DNA of 64,000 nucleotides from Corynebacterium sp. ES2730-CONJ (GCF_024834055.1 NZ_JANUXZ010000005.1:124001-188000), one strand, 5' to 3'; shown: positions 1-9,022, numbered from the stretch's first letter. The notes: a model not told the origin generated them from the letters alone. Numbers and translations: made by a program.

Positions 1-471
1 TCCCGGGGTGGAAATGCCGATATTAGCCAGCGGAATATCATAATCCGACAGCATTGTTCTCAATGTCGGGATGAGCGCTTCGATAAAGCTCTTAGGAGAA
101 TGACGGTGGTGATCGAAAGAGAGAAATTGCTCGCGAATCAGTTGCCCCCCGGAACCGAAGAGTCCTATATAGGTAGAAGAGGTGCCTATAGCGATACCTA
201 TATGCAGCCATGGGCTGGGGGCAATCTCGAGTGGGATTTTGGGTCGACCTGGACCTTGAGGCTTGATTTTATCGGGGCGTTCACGCACGAGATCGAGCTG
301 CATCAAGGCTAAGGTGGCGCGTGTGATCGTGGGCTGCGAATGCGGCGAATGGTCGACTAAGAAGGTGCGCGTGACCGGTTGGGTGAGCCTAATCAGCTGC
401 AGACATAGGGCCGCTGGCGTTTGGGGTCCTATAAATTCTGCGGAGGCTGGGTATGAGCTCACAAGGTGCAT
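1..471 (-). CDS. ROK family transcriptional regulator (3' end cut by the window edge)
   Basis: The minus frame is open from an ATG at 471 to position 1 (157 codons) and continues outside the window. Residues about 20-70 look like a winged-helix N-terminus. After a GRPKIP linker comes an actin-like ATPase start, WLHIGIAIGTSSTYIGLF, and then an IGISTPG motif at the edge, as in ROK (repressor/ORF/kinase) proteins. ROK regulators normally control sugar uptake and use; the ligand cannot be told here. There is no clear Shine-Dalgarno; a TATCAT hexamer 6 nt upstream suggests a leaderless start. A TAG lies in frame upstream, so the start cannot extend far. Confidence 0.8.
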   Translation of the reverse strand, partial: MHLVSSYPASAEFIGPQTPAALCLQLIRLTQPVTRTFLVDHSPHSQPTITRATLALMQLDLVRERPDKIKPQGPGRPKIPLEIAPSPWLHIGIAIGTSSTYIGLFGSGGQLIREQFLSFDHHRHSPKSFIEALIPTLRTMLSDYDIPLANIGISTPG

Positions 472-758
472 AGGACTATGATAAACAAAACAGACAACCT
501 AGTCTAATTAAATAGACAGATCGTTCAGCTCGGGTGTACCCTCAACGATGCAATTAAGGCTGAGGCAAAAGGAAAGACTCAGACGTTGTTATCCCGCGTA
601 CTTTTGCAAACTATTATCAACCTAGCTCCATGATATAAACGGATTCACTAGATAAACTGCCGTAATCAACCGCAATACAGCTGGCCACAGGATAGACCTC
701 ATCGCTCACATCCCCATTTGCTTCGAAAGTATCGGGGAGTGGATTAGAATGACTAACC

Positions 759-1856
759 ATGACTTTCGCTGTAGCTGCTTCGCCCCTTGATGACCTCACC
801 GTTCGCATCATGACAAACGGTGTCGACCGAGATCGCGAAGACCGCACCACAGCGGTAATCAATAATCTCAACCGCCTCAGCCCAGGTGATAGTCGCCCGG
901 ATATATCCGACCCGACTATCACCCGCTACCTAGACTTTGATAGTCAGCGCGGCGATATCGGTGTAGTCCTCGAAACTCAAACCGGCGAACTGGCCGGCGT
1001 TATGTGGGCTTCCTTTATTAAGGCATGGGGTTTTGTTGCCGATAATGTTCCAGAAATGGTGCTCTTCGTAGACCCGAAGTGGCAAGGACATGGCATCGGC
1101 GGCTGGTTTATTGATCAAGCTATTACCCATGGCCGTACCCACGGATGGCAAGGAATAAGCGTACGCGTCAATCCACATTCGCCAGCTCGACGCCTCTACG
1201 CGCGCAAGGAGTTTATTGCCCAGGATATGCAGGGCATTATGTTGCGCACCCTTTCCCCACTCATTAAATCCGTAGCCGTCTATTGCGGCTCGGTCCCAGG
1301 TAACCGCAGTGAATATGCCGATGCGGCCCGCGATCTAGGGCGGGAACTCGCCGAGCGTGGCATCACTATGGTGTACGGGGGCGCCACAGTAGGGCTCATG
1401 GGCGAATGCGCCAATGCCTGCCTTGACGCGGGAGGTGAGGTAATCGGAGTGATCCCTAAAGGCTTGAAAGATCTCGAATTCGCCCACCCAGAATTAACGC
1501 GCTTGGAAATTACCGACGATATGGTGGACCGCAAATCGCGGATGGAGGAGTTAGCGGATGCATTCATTGCCCTCCCGGGTGGCATGGGAACCCTCGAAGA
1601 GCTCAGCGAAGTTCTCGTACGTCAACAACTAGGTCCCTATACCGGCCCTGTAGCCCTCTTTGATGTCGAAGATTACTGGCAGCCGCTTATCGACGCTCTT
1701 AGGATGATGGGCGAGGAGGGTTTTATTTGGCCCCGCTATTTAGACGCTATCGTGGTGGCAGATAATGTCAAGGAGCTTTTTGAGGGCTTCAATACCTGGG
1801 CCAATCCAGGCTTGAAGTGGCAAAGGGGTGCAGCGGGAGAGAGCGTGCAACACTAG
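759..1856 (+). CDS. GNAT acetyltransferase fused to LOG-family phosphoribohydrolase
   Basis: 365 residues in two parts. Residues 1-165 form a GNAT N-acetyltransferase with the acetyl-CoA loop QGHGIGG at 109-115 and a typical NPHSPARRLYARKEF end. Residues 171-365 form a LOG (cytokinin-activating, nucleoside-5'-monophosphate phosphoribohydrolase) domain: SVAVYCGS at 171, GGATVGLMG at 207-215, DRKSRM at 257-262 and the catalytic PGGMGTLEE at 273-281. LOG proteins release the base from (modified) AMP; they are usually single-domain proteins of about 190 residues. The GNAT substrate is unknown. The ATG has no Shine-Dalgarno, but TAGAAT at 745-750 ends 8 nt upstream, so the mRNA is probably leaderless. 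The MarR-type gene follows 33 nt downstream but has its own promoter. Confidence 0.85.
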   Translation: MTFAVAASPLDDLTVRIMTNGVDRDREDRTTAVINNLNRLSPGDSRPDISDPTITRYLDFDSQRGDIGVVLETQTGELAGVMWASFIKAWGFVADNVPEMVLFVDPKWQGHGIGGWFIDQAITHGRTHGWQGISVRVNPHSPARRLYARKEFIAQDMQGIMLRTLSPLIKSVAVYCGSVPGNRSEYADAARDLGRELAERGITMVYGGATVGLMGECANACLDAGGEVIGVIPKGLKDLEFAHPELTRLEITDDMVDRKSRMEELADAFIALPGGMGTLEELSEVLVRQQLGPYTGPVALFDVEDYWQPLIDALRMMGEEGFIWPRYLDAIVVADNVKELFEGFNTWANPGLKWQRGAAGESVQH

Positions 1857-1865
1857 CAGCTTTTC

Positions 1866-1892
1866 ATTGCATGCAATAGAATTGGACATATG
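1866..1892 (+). promoter_or_regulatory. Operator-like palindrome overlapping a leaderless promoter
   Basis: ATTGCATGCAAT at 1866-1877 is a perfect 12-bp palindrome. It abuts TAGAAT (1877-1882), a good -10 hexamer 7 nt before the ATG at 1890. The palindrome fills the -35/-10 spacer, where a dimeric MarR protein could block RNA polymerase. Autoregulation is inferred. Confidence 0.5.
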
Positions 1893-2306
1893 TCCGCCCA
1901 GGAAAAACTCCAGTCAGATATCTGCTTTCAGTTCTATACCGGCGCTCGCCTTCTCCAGCGCAGCTACCGACCCTACCTAGAAACGTGGGGAATCACCTAT
2001 GTGCAGTACCTCGTCTTGCAGTGCCTGTGGGAAAAAGACGGGCAAACTATTGCCGCCATCGGTGCTCTCGTCGACCTCGACTCCGGCACCCTATCGCCGC
2101 TACTCAAACGCCTAGAAAAAGCTGGATGGGTACAGCGGGCAGTCGATGAAACCGACTACCGCCGCGTGATCTTCTCCCTCACACCGAAAGCCCAGAAGCT
2201 CGAGGGAGAGGCTGAAGATATGCGCAGCCAAGTGGAATCTATGATTGGACTTAACAACGAGGATATGGCGGCGATTCACAAGATCATGGACAAAATCCGT
2301 CCTTAA
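1890..2306 (+). CDS. MarR family regulator, OhrR-like
   Basis: 138 residues with a MarR winged helix; the recognition region LDSGTLSPLLKRLEKAGWVQR and the wing DETDYR are clear. The N-terminal ICFQFYTGAR places Cys12 where OhrR-type proteins carry their peroxide-sensing cysteine, so an oxidation-sensing repressor is likely. The usual partner ohr (organic hydroperoxide resistance) is not adjacent. The start is set by a -10 element directly upstream with no Shine-Dalgarno. The palindrome at 1866-1877 is a candidate site for self-repression. The gene converges on hrpB, with short imperfect repeats of a CTAGCGAC-like unit between them at about 2316-2362. Confidence 0.85.
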   Translation: MSAQEKLQSDICFQFYTGARLLQRSYRPYLETWGITYVQYLVLQCLWEKDGQTIAAIGALVDLDSGTLSPLLKRLEKAGWVQRAVDETDYRRVIFSLTPKAQKLEGEAEDMRSQVESMIGLNNEDMAAIHKIMDKIRP

Positions 2307-2351
2307 CTACTCTTGGCGATACTTAGCAACACCTGGCGACTCTAGCGACAC

Positions 2352-4718
2352 CTAGCGACTCAGTGCCCTTTTAGTCTTCGCCGTGGCATCGCTTCGTGAT
2401 GGATGCTCGGGCCACGGATGCTTAGGATAGCGGCCTCGCATCTCGGAACGGATATGGACATAAGCACCAGACCAAAACCGACTGAAATCGTCGGTACGCG
2501 CCAGCACCCGTCCAGCAGGGGAGAGCAGCTCGAAAAGTACTGGCTGGCCCAGGATAGTGGGAGTGTCATCGAGACCGAAGCACTCCTGTAGTTTCACCGC
2601 GACCGTAGGGCGCTGACGATAATCCACCCTGATAAAATGGCCTGAGGGTACCTGCAGAGATTCAGGAGCGAGCTGATCCAGCTCGCCTGCTATCGGCCAC
2701 GGAAGAATACGTCTTAAGGCGGGGTAGAGATCAATATCTTTTTTACCTGCTCCCTCAGCTAAAGCATCAAGCTCTGGGCCTAACCAGGTCAGGGGATCAA
2801 GGGCTGCGATATCCGGCCATGGCTCGCCTAGGCGCTCATATAGGAAGTGCAGCCGATCTAAAAGATGACGGGCCCGATCAGAGAGCTCGAAGAAATCTAT
2901 CCCGTGGCTGCTAATAGCCTCCGCATAGGCCCGGCGCGCCATGAGACGATCGGGAGCAACCGGGCGTTCTGAGAGGGTAATAGCACCTAGCTTCTTTCGC
3001 TTTATAGCCCGGATCTTCCCCTCGGCACTTATACAGGTACTGCATTCTTCAGTGGGAGGGTAGATGCGTAGGGCTGCTGCGTGATCGAGCGGCGCAGCCA
3101 GGCTGATCTGGGCTCCGCGCGCCTGTAAGGTCATATCAGCAATGGCAATCCACTCAGGTTTATGATCAGCCCACAAGTTTCTAAGAGTGGCTCTGGTTCC
3201 ACTGGCCAGCAGATAGTCCTCACCTTCATTGTGAGCAATACTTTCTGGCATAGCCAAGGCCACGATCTCTCCCACCGAATACGAACGTGCATCATCGGGG
3301 GCATAACGCTGCAAGCGTGAGACTTCCCGCCGAAAGCGTGGGGTGGGGGACAGGTCCCTGATCACTTGGTTTAGATCCCCGCGCGCATTCTCCATCATGG
3401 CCGCGATGACCTTCGCTGCTTGCTTGCCTGCTTTTAATAGTGCGTGGGCATAACGCGGCGGCGCTGGAATTTCAGCGAGTTTGCGCCCCCAGGCGTTCAA
3501 CTGCCCCTTATCGTCGAGAGCAGCAAGGGTATCCAAGGTTGCCAGGGCGCTTTCCACAGCGGCCATTGGAGGGGGGTCGAGGAGTGGGAAATCACTGAGT
3601 CGACCGCCCCATCCTAGTAACAGGAGAAGAAAGTTGCTGAGATCAGCAGCAAGAATCTCGGGCTGTATATGAGGCTGAAATTTAGCGAAATCATGCTGTC
3701 CGTAGAGCCGGATCACCTCACCTGGGCCCTCACGCCCTGCTCGACCCGCACGCTGAATCGCAGAAGACTGACTACACGAGGTGGTCACTAGCCCACTAAG
3801 CGACCGACCTGCATCACGCTTCGGAGTGCGCACCAGACCTGAATCAATGACGATTCTTACCCCAGGGACCGTGAGCGACGATTCTGCAACCGGAGTGGCC
3901 ACCACGATACGCTGACCAGGGGAATACAACGCCTCATCTTGGGCTTGTCTTGATAACTGTCCGTAGAGGGCAAAAACTTTAACAGAACTGAGAGCCTCGA
4001 TGTCGCGGCATACAGTATTGACCTCCCGCACACCAGGCATAAATACCAAAACTGAATGCGGCGACGAGGTCGCCTTTTCCACCGCAAGGCGGGCGGCTTG
4101 ATGCAGAAAATCCCGATGACAGTCCGCCCGTCCAGCCAGGGGGACATAGGAGATATCCAGTGGAAAAAGGACACTGTCGGTACGGATAACTGGCGCTGAC
4201 AGAAGATCGGCACAACGGGCTGTATCCACGGTCGCTGAGAGCGCTCCTACGATAAGCTCAGGGCGCAACTGTCGTAATTCCACCAGCATGCCCATGAGAA
4301 GATCGGTATCTAATTGACGCTCGTGGACCTCGTCGATAAGAACGGCGCTCACCCCAGATAGCTCAGGATCAGCAATCAGACGCCGCACCAATACCCCGGG
4401 GGTAAGAAACTCCACGAGCGCACCTGGATGGCTCTCCCCGCGCACGGTATAGCCCACACGATCACCAAGGGAACTATGGTCGAGCTGCGCAAGCCGCCGC
4501 GCAGCCTGCCGCACCGCCACCCGGCGCGGCGCGGTGACTAAAACCTTGCCATTTAAGGCGCATGTATTAGCCACCAGCGGAGGAATAAACGTGGTCTTAC
4601 CCGTGCCTGGTGGGGCCTGAACCACAACAGTGCGGTGATCATCTAACGCGGTGGTGATCTCGGAAGCGATAGCGCTCACAGATAAACCACGACCGATTGA
4701 TTCCAACGCAAAAACCAT
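2352..4718 (-). CDS. hrpB: ATP-dependent RNA helicase HrpB
   Basis: 788 residues, a DEAH-type superfamily 2 helicase of the HrpB group. Walker A PPGTGKTT is at 36-43, DEVH (motif II) at 129-132 and SAT (motif III) at 161-163. QRAGRAGREGPG (motif VI) is near 325, and a long HrpB-type C-terminal domain follows. Its physiological role in actinobacteria is poorly known. The start at 4718 has TATCCT 6 nt upstream and no Shine-Dalgarno, fitting a leaderless mRNA. The divergent tag gene starts 57 nt away. Confidence 0.92.
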   Translation of the reverse strand: MVFALESIGRGLSVSAIASEITTALDDHRTVVVQAPPGTGKTTFIPPLVANTCALNGKVLVTAPRRVAVRQAARRLAQLDHSSLGDRVGYTVRGESHPGALVEFLTPGVLVRRLIADPELSGVSAVLIDEVHERQLDTDLLMGMLVELRQLRPELIVGALSATVDTARCADLLSAPVIRTDSVLFPLDISYVPLAGRADCHRDFLHQAARLAVEKATSSPHSVLVFMPGVREVNTVCRDIEALSSVKVFALYGQLSRQAQDEALYSPGQRIVVATPVAESSLTVPGVRIVIDSGLVRTPKRDAGRSLSGLVTTSCSQSSAIQRAGRAGREGPGEVIRLYGQHDFAKFQPHIQPEILAADLSNFLLLLLGWGGRLSDFPLLDPPPMAAVESALATLDTLAALDDKGQLNAWGRKLAEIPAPPRYAHALLKAGKQAAKVIAAMMENARGDLNQVIRDLSPTPRFRREVSRLQRYAPDDARSYSVGEIVALAMPESIAHNEGEDYLLASGTRATLRNLWADHKPEWIAIADMTLQARGAQISLAAPLDHAAALRIYPPTEECSTCISAEGKIRAIKRKKLGAITLSERPVAPDRLMARRAYAEAISSHGIDFFELSDRARHLLDRLHFLYERLGEPWPDIAALDPLTWLGPELDALAEGAGKKDIDLYPALRRILPWPIAGELDQLAPESLQVPSGHFIRVDYRQRPTVAVKLQECFGLDDTPTILGQPVLFELLSPAGRVLARTDDFSRFWSGAYVHIRSEMRGRYPKHPWPEHPSRSDATAKTKRALSR

Positions 4719-4774
4719 TATTCAAGGATAGCCTTAAAGCAGGAAACCCTCCGATCGAAAGAGAGAACTTACGT

Positions 4775-5389
4775 GTGATACCTGATCTCGAAGCGCGTGG
4801 TCTTATCATGGGCGCAGACGGCCGCGCGCGACCACAATGGGCGCATGGCAGTAATCTCATGCGCGCCTACTATGACACCGAATGGGGTGCGGTCATCACA
4901 GACGAGCAATCGATCTTCGAACGCCTCGTCTTAGAAAGCTTTCAAGCTGGTTTAAGTTGGGAGATCGTGCTCAAAAAGCGCGCAGCTTTTCGACGTGCCT
5001 TTAAAGACTTCGACCCCGAAAAAGTTGCACACTTTGGTGCCAAAGATATTGAGCGGATGGCGGCAGATACGGACATTATCCGCAATACCCGAAAAATATC
5101 GGCCGCCATCACCAATGCCCGTGCCACCCTAGCGCTGCGCGCACACGATGAGGGCGACTTGGCGCACCTCGTCTGGTCCTATGCGCCACAACCACGACCG
5201 CGCCCCCAAAACGCCGCCGATATACCCACCAACAGCCCGGAATCGCGCGCTCTGAGTAGTGCATTGAAAAAACACGGCTTCGTTTTTATCGGCCCCACCA
5301 CCATCTATTCCTTCATGCAAGCCATTGGGATGGTAGATGATCGCATTTCAGGCGCCGCCGATCTCATCCCCACAGAAAAATCAGACTAG
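4775..5389 (+). CDS. tag: DNA-3-methyladenine glycosylase I (Tag family)
   Basis: Base-excision repair glycosylase that removes 3-methyladenine. YYDTEWG near the N-terminus and LVLESFQAGLSWEIVLKKR, which carries the conserved catalytic-region Glu, identify Tag. TTIYSFMQAIGMVDD closes the fold. The zinc-snap residues of E. coli Tag (Cys4, His17, His175, Cys179) are not present, so this is a zinc-free variant. The frame opens at 4697, but that start would run into hrpB. The GTG at 4775 follows a GAAAGAGAG Shine-Dalgarno-like stretch and is preferred; an ATG at 4808 is also possible. The SDR gene follows 14 nt later. Confidence 0.87.
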   Translation: MIPDLEARGLIMGADGRARPQWAHGSNLMRAYYDTEWGAVITDEQSIFERLVLESFQAGLSWEIVLKKRAAFRRAFKDFDPEKVAHFGAKDIERMAADTDIIRNTRKISAAITNARATLALRAHDEGDLAHLVWSYAPQPRPRPQNAADIPTNSPESRALSSALKKHGFVFIGPTTIYSFMQAIGMVDDRISGAADLIPTEKSD

Positions 5390-5403
5390 GAGAATAAATT
5401 TTC

Positions 5404-6117
5404 ATGACTTCACCAACACGTACTGCCGTTATTACCGGCGCCTCATCAGGAATCGGGGAAGCCAGCGCCAGAGCACTGGCGGCCGATGGCTGGCACGTCA
5501 TTCTCATCGCACGCAGAAAAGACAGGCTCGAGAGAATTGCTCAGGACATTGGCGGGCAGGCAATCGTTGCCGATATCACCGATGATGAGGCGGTACGCCA
5601 GGCCGCTTCACTCATTCCAGCATGCGATCTCCTTGTTAATAATGCCGGAGGGGCAATCGGACTTGACCCGATAAATCACGCTAACCTCGACGAATGGCTA
5701 AGCATGTATGAACTCAACGTCCTTGGAACCGTACGGATGACTCAAGCTTTGATCGAAAAACTCACGCTATCCCACGGGCATATTATTACCATGAGTTCCA
5801 CCGCAGCCCTGTACCCCTATGCCGGGGGAGCAGGATATAACGCCGCAAAATTTGCGGTAAGTGCCGTTAATAAAGTGATGCGCATTGAATATGCCACAGA
5901 TGATATTCGAGTCACGGAAATCAATCCGGGGCGAGTACACACCGATTTCTCCCTCCACCGTTTCCGCGGCGATAGCGCCCAAGCCGAAGCGGTCTACGCC
6001 AACCACCTCAATCTGGAAGCAGCTGATATCGCCGAAGCGGTGCGCTGGGTGGCTTCCACCCCGAAGCACGTTAATATCGATCGCCTCGTGATCACCCCGC
6101 GCGATCAAATACTGTAG
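5404..6117 (+). CDS. Short-chain dehydrogenase/reductase (YdfG-like)
   Basis: 237 residues, classical SDR. It has the cofactor motif TGASSGIG at 11-18, NNAG at 79-82, the catalytic Ser at 131-132, and Tyr145 and Lys149 in YNAAK. INPGRVHTDFS follows the active site, as in YdfG-type 3-hydroxy acid (serine/malonic semialdehyde) NADP dehydrogenases. Arg37-Arg38 after the second strand suggests NADP. The real substrate is not known. AGGAG lies 8 nt before the ATG, and the gene probably shares a transcript with tag. Confidence 0.85.
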   Translation: MTSPTRTAVITGASSGIGEASARALAADGWHVILIARRKDRLERIAQDIGGQAIVADITDDEAVRQAASLIPACDLLVNNAGGAIGLDPINHANLDEWLSMYELNVLGTVRMTQALIEKLTLSHGHIITMSSTAALYPYAGGAGYNAAKFAVSAVNKVMRIEYATDDIRVTEINPGRVHTDFSLHRFRGDSAQAEAVYANHLNLEAADIAEAVRWVASTPKHVNIDRLVITPRDQIL

Positions 6118-6148
6118 CCCTCTCATCAACCGACTAGACTCGTAGCCT

Positions 6149-6451
6149 ATGCACCCTGAAGATATTGCGATCAAAGGCCAGGAGATTAAACTTGGCCAAT
6201 TCATCAAACTCGCCAATCTGGTTGATACTGGCGGCGCCGCCAAACAAGTAATTGCCGACGGGTTGGTAACCGTTGATGGCACGGTAGATACGCGCCGGGG
6301 TAAGACCTTGCGCGGTGGCGAGATCGTATGCGTGGGTCCTAGCTGTGCCCGCGTAGTTATTGGAGGCGCAAACGACGATGACTATTTCGATGAGAAAACC
6401 GCCGATGATGATTTTGATCCCGAACAGTGGCGCTCTGTAACCTTCGACTAG
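6149..6451 (+). CDS. S4-domain RNA-binding protein (YaaA/YbcJ/RlbA-like)
   Basis: 100 residues. EIKLGQFIKLANLVDTGG, AKQVIADGLVTVDGTVDTRRG and the start of the next strand form a complete small S4 domain, a predicted RNA-binding fold linked to ribosome assembly in other bacteria. An acidic tail rich in Asp and Glu covers residues 75-100. No Shine-Dalgarno is seen. TAGACT at 6135-6140 lies 8 nt before the ATG, so its own leaderless transcript is likely despite only 31 nt to the SDR gene. Confidence 0.85.
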   Translation: MHPEDIAIKGQEIKLGQFIKLANLVDTGGAAKQVIADGLVTVDGTVDTRRGKTLRGGEIVCVGPSCARVVIGGANDDDYFDEKTADDDFDPEQWRSVTFD

Positions 6452-6510
6452 TACCAGTATTACCCCTTCTAATCCGCCGAGCTTACTGAATTACCCGAGG
6501 ACAACTGATT

Positions 6511-7320
6511 ATGCCTGCTTTTCAATCCGAACCAGGAATGCCTTACTGGATCGATCTGACCACCTCCCAGATGGACGTATCCACCCAGTTTTATGAAAAA
6601 ATTTTTGGCTGGGAGATTGAAAAGATCAGTTCCGATTATCGCCTTGCCCGCCTTCAAGGCCTCCCAGTGGCGGGTTTCGTTGAACGCCCTGAACAGTCCC
6701 AACAACCCGATACCTGGGTCACCTATTTCCAGGCGGGCGATATCGCCCGAAACGTGGCACACGTTGAGGAACTAAGTGGCCAAGTACTCACCAGTCCCCG
6801 CAGCGTCAAACTCGGTTCAGTAGCATTGCTAGTGGATCCAACCGGGGCACTCTTTGGGCTGGTAGAACCTGAAGGAGAGGATTCCTTTATCGCTGCCGGT
6901 GAACCAGGAACCCCCGTGTGGCACGAACTAACAGCCACCAAAGACTTCGATGCAGCCCTAGATTTTTATGCGGAGCTCTTTGGGTGGGCCCTTGCGACGA
7001 GCGAAGACCATAGCTACGCCACTGCGCTTATCGACGGTTCAGGGTTCGCTGGCATCTATAATGCCCGCGAAGAATTCCCACCCCATATTCCAAGTTTCTG
7101 GCAAACCTTCCTCGGGATCAAAGACGTAGATCTTATCCGCGAGACGGTCGTGGAATTAGGCGGTGAGATCTTGAGAGAACCCTTCGATTCTGGGTTCGGC
7201 CGCATGATGATTATTGCAGATCCGACGGGTGCGCTGGTCACCTTGTGTAATATCGACGAGCCTGTAGAAGAAGGCCGCGAATCAGATCCCCTTGAGGGTT
7301 TTGACCTGCCAGGGCTCTAA
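6511..7320 (+). CDS. VOC (glyoxalase/dioxygenase fold) protein with two modules
   Basis: 269 residues made of two tandem vicinal-oxygen-chelate modules. The first starts at PYWIDLTTSQMDVSTQFYEKIFGWE and ends in DPTGALFGLVEPE. The second starts at WHELTATKDFDAALDFYAELFGW and ends in DPTGALVTLCNI. The closest known relatives I recall are mycobacterial CFP30B/Rv0577-type proteins of uncertain function; enzymatic activity is not established. GAGGACAAC lies upstream of the ATG. No clear terminator follows, and a long non-coding stretch begins at its stop. Confidence 0.85.
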   Translation: MPAFQSEPGMPYWIDLTTSQMDVSTQFYEKIFGWEIEKISSDYRLARLQGLPVAGFVERPEQSQQPDTWVTYFQAGDIARNVAHVEELSGQVLTSPRSVKLGSVALLVDPTGALFGLVEPEGEDSFIAAGEPGTPVWHELTATKDFDAALDFYAELFGWALATSEDHSYATALIDGSGFAGIYNAREEFPPHIPSFWQTFLGIKDVDLIRETVVELGGEILREPFDSGFGRMMIIADPTGALVTLCNIDEPVEEGRESDPLEGFDLPGL

Positions 7321-8119
7321 GGAAGAAGAGGGCTAGACTTATCGGACGATGAAGGTGGCACCTCAGCTACCCGAGGGTATCTTTGGTGGGATTTAGATAA
7401 GACTCAGATATCCAAGGGTGACAAGGACGCTAGTTAGCGAGATCGATCTTGGATTGGTCCCGCCTGTAACGAAGCAATCTAAAGTCGCCTCTCTTATGGG
7501 TCTGTCTTAGCACTTGCTGTGAGCTGCAAATCTGCTTGGCTAAGATCCGACTAGGTAGCGACCTTCTACGTTGGCCAGGGGAAGATTCCGTATCGTCGGT
7601 ACTCTAAATTGTTACGTAGATATAGATATGCTAGCTGGTAGCGGTCAGTTTCACCGCGCTTCTCATATGAAATCTCTGACCTGAGATAATGCCTATCTAT
7701 CTGAATTTTAAAAGATTCTTAGGAGGATGATTTAGCTAGTGTGAAAGAGGGGTGTAAATTGCCTGCTAGGAGCCCAAAAAATGGTCGGGGCCGCAATTCA
7801 CCTATCGCTATGAAGCCAATTGAAACGCATCAAACCTTACGGTACTCGATGATAGTCAGGGCTCAAGCTCCCCCTTGATAGGAATAACCTACATTTGACA
7901 ACATGAACCCAGCTGAATCATAAACTTCTTCGCATGATAGTGCTGAAAAGCCAGAGGACTATTCTGTGATCATTGTTATATTTTTCTAAGCCTTCGCTAT
8001 CGATACTGGCTAACAGCTTTTGTGAAATCCGTAAGAGAAAGACGATTACACGAAACGGCTCTCCGAAAAGATAAGCTTGAATATGGGAGAACCTCCTAAA
8101 AGGAACTAAGGAAAATACT
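7321..8119. other. 800-bp non-coding stretch upstream of the CAP-domain gene
   Basis: No convincing gene is seen on either strand, and the sequence is AT-richer than the genes before it. It holds a CRISPR-repeat-like copy at 7790-7826. TTGACA at 7895-7900 is a possible -35 element, but no good -10 follows at the right spacing. The CAP gene start has AAGGAAA upstream. Confidence 0.6.
7790..7826 (+). repeat. CRISPR-repeat-like direct repeat, copy A
   Basis: 37 nt that match copy B at 9307-9342 in the same direction. The shared core is CACCTATCGCTA, then a pyrimidine, then GAAG, and both end in ATTGAAAC. A 3' ATTGAAAC end is common among CRISPR repeats. No spacer array is attached. Confidence 0.6.
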
Positions 8120-9022
8120 ATGAAGAACATGACTAACGAGGTCAAGAGACGTATCGTTGCGGTAACGACGGCTCTAGCTGTTACCTCTGGGGTCGTAGCA
8201 GCCCCCCAGGCAATCGCAGCGCCATCCAATAACTCTGCTAATGGCCAAAACGTTTCCAAGGGGCAAGGGCCTGAGACTCAGGTTATCTCGATCATCGGGG
8301 CAATCCTGGGTGTATCGGTTCTGGCTGCCTTTCTCGCAGCCATCCTGAGCCAATCGAAGGACAACGCTGCTCTTTCATCTGAGATCATCAAGGACATCGG
8401 TGACAATATTCCTCAGGGGAATACTCCGGCACCGGCGCCGACACCGCAGCCACGACCAAACCCACGTCCAGCACCTACCCATGACCCAGCTCCAGCGCCA
8501 ACTCCGACTCCTTGGGACAAACCCAATGACCCCTATATGAAGGAGTCTGAACTTAGAGAGGAGGCGTTGCGACAGTTCGACGAATGGAATAGGTACCGTC
8601 GGATGAACGGCCTTCCTGAGGTTATTTGGGACCATAGGATGGAACAGGACTGCTATCGTTGGGCCGATAAGCTTGGACGGTTCGCTACACCTGAGGGGCC
8701 TCATGGAAACAAGCTCATCAACCAGAACGTTAAGTTTGCTCACGAAAGTCCCTATATCGAGTCAGGCCTTGATCCTGAGTATGCCGAACTCGTAATGAAG
8801 GTAAGCCCTGATCGCTACTTCGCGGAGAATACACTCGCCACATTCTATGGAGACTTCCAGAAAGCCCTAGAAAAGTTCAAGGCTTCACCAGGACACAATC
8901 GGAATCTTCTGCGGGGCAAGGGAACCGGGCAACCTCGTGGAGCCGTCTCAATCGTGAGAAGTAGCTTCGATGGCATATATGGCATGAGACAGTATGTTGT
9001 GATCTACCGAATCAAAGAATAA
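8120..9022 (+). CDS. Secreted CAP (SCP-like) domain protein
   Basis: 300 residues. Residues 1-34 form a signal peptide ending near AIAA. A second hydrophobic segment VISIIGAILGVSVLAAFLAA is at about 55-75. A low-complexity Pro-Ala-Thr linker follows (about 107-133), then a CAP/SCP domain from about 145 that ends in SPGHNRNLL and YGMRQYVVIYRI. Related corynebacterial cell-surface CAP proteins exist, but their roles are unsettled. The linker suggests it spans the wall. The gene sits alone in an AT-rich region between two CRISPR-like repeats, with non-coding sequence on both sides. AAGGAAAATACT before the ATG provides the ribosome site. Confidence 0.85.
   Translation: MKNMTNEVKRRIVAVTTALAVTSGVVAAPQAIAAPSNNSANGQNVSKGQGPETQVISIIGAILGVSVLAAFLAAILSQSKDNAALSSEIIKDIGDNIPQGNTPAPAPTPQPRPNPRPAPTHDPAPAPTPTPWDKPNDPYMKESELREEALRQFDEWNRYRRMNGLPEVIWDHRMEQDCYRWADKLGRFATPEGPHGNKLINQNVKFAHESPYIESGLDPEYAELVMKVSPDRYFAENTLATFYGDFQKALEKFKASPGHNRNLLRGKGTGQPRGAVSIVRSSFDGIYGMRQYVVIYRIKE

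Noticed and set aside
5767..6282. 171-codon minus-strand frame across the SDR and S4 genes.
   Set aside because: Both plus-strand genes have clear family motifs; this is a shadow frame.
7345..7375. GAAGGTGGCACCTC resembles the T-box sequence.
   Set aside because: No aminoacyl-tRNA synthetase or amino acid gene follows and no specifier or antiterminator stem is seen; a chance match.
7918..8259. 113-codon minus-strand frame over the CAP gene start.
   Set aside because: It overlaps the signal peptide of the CAP gene and shows no family match.
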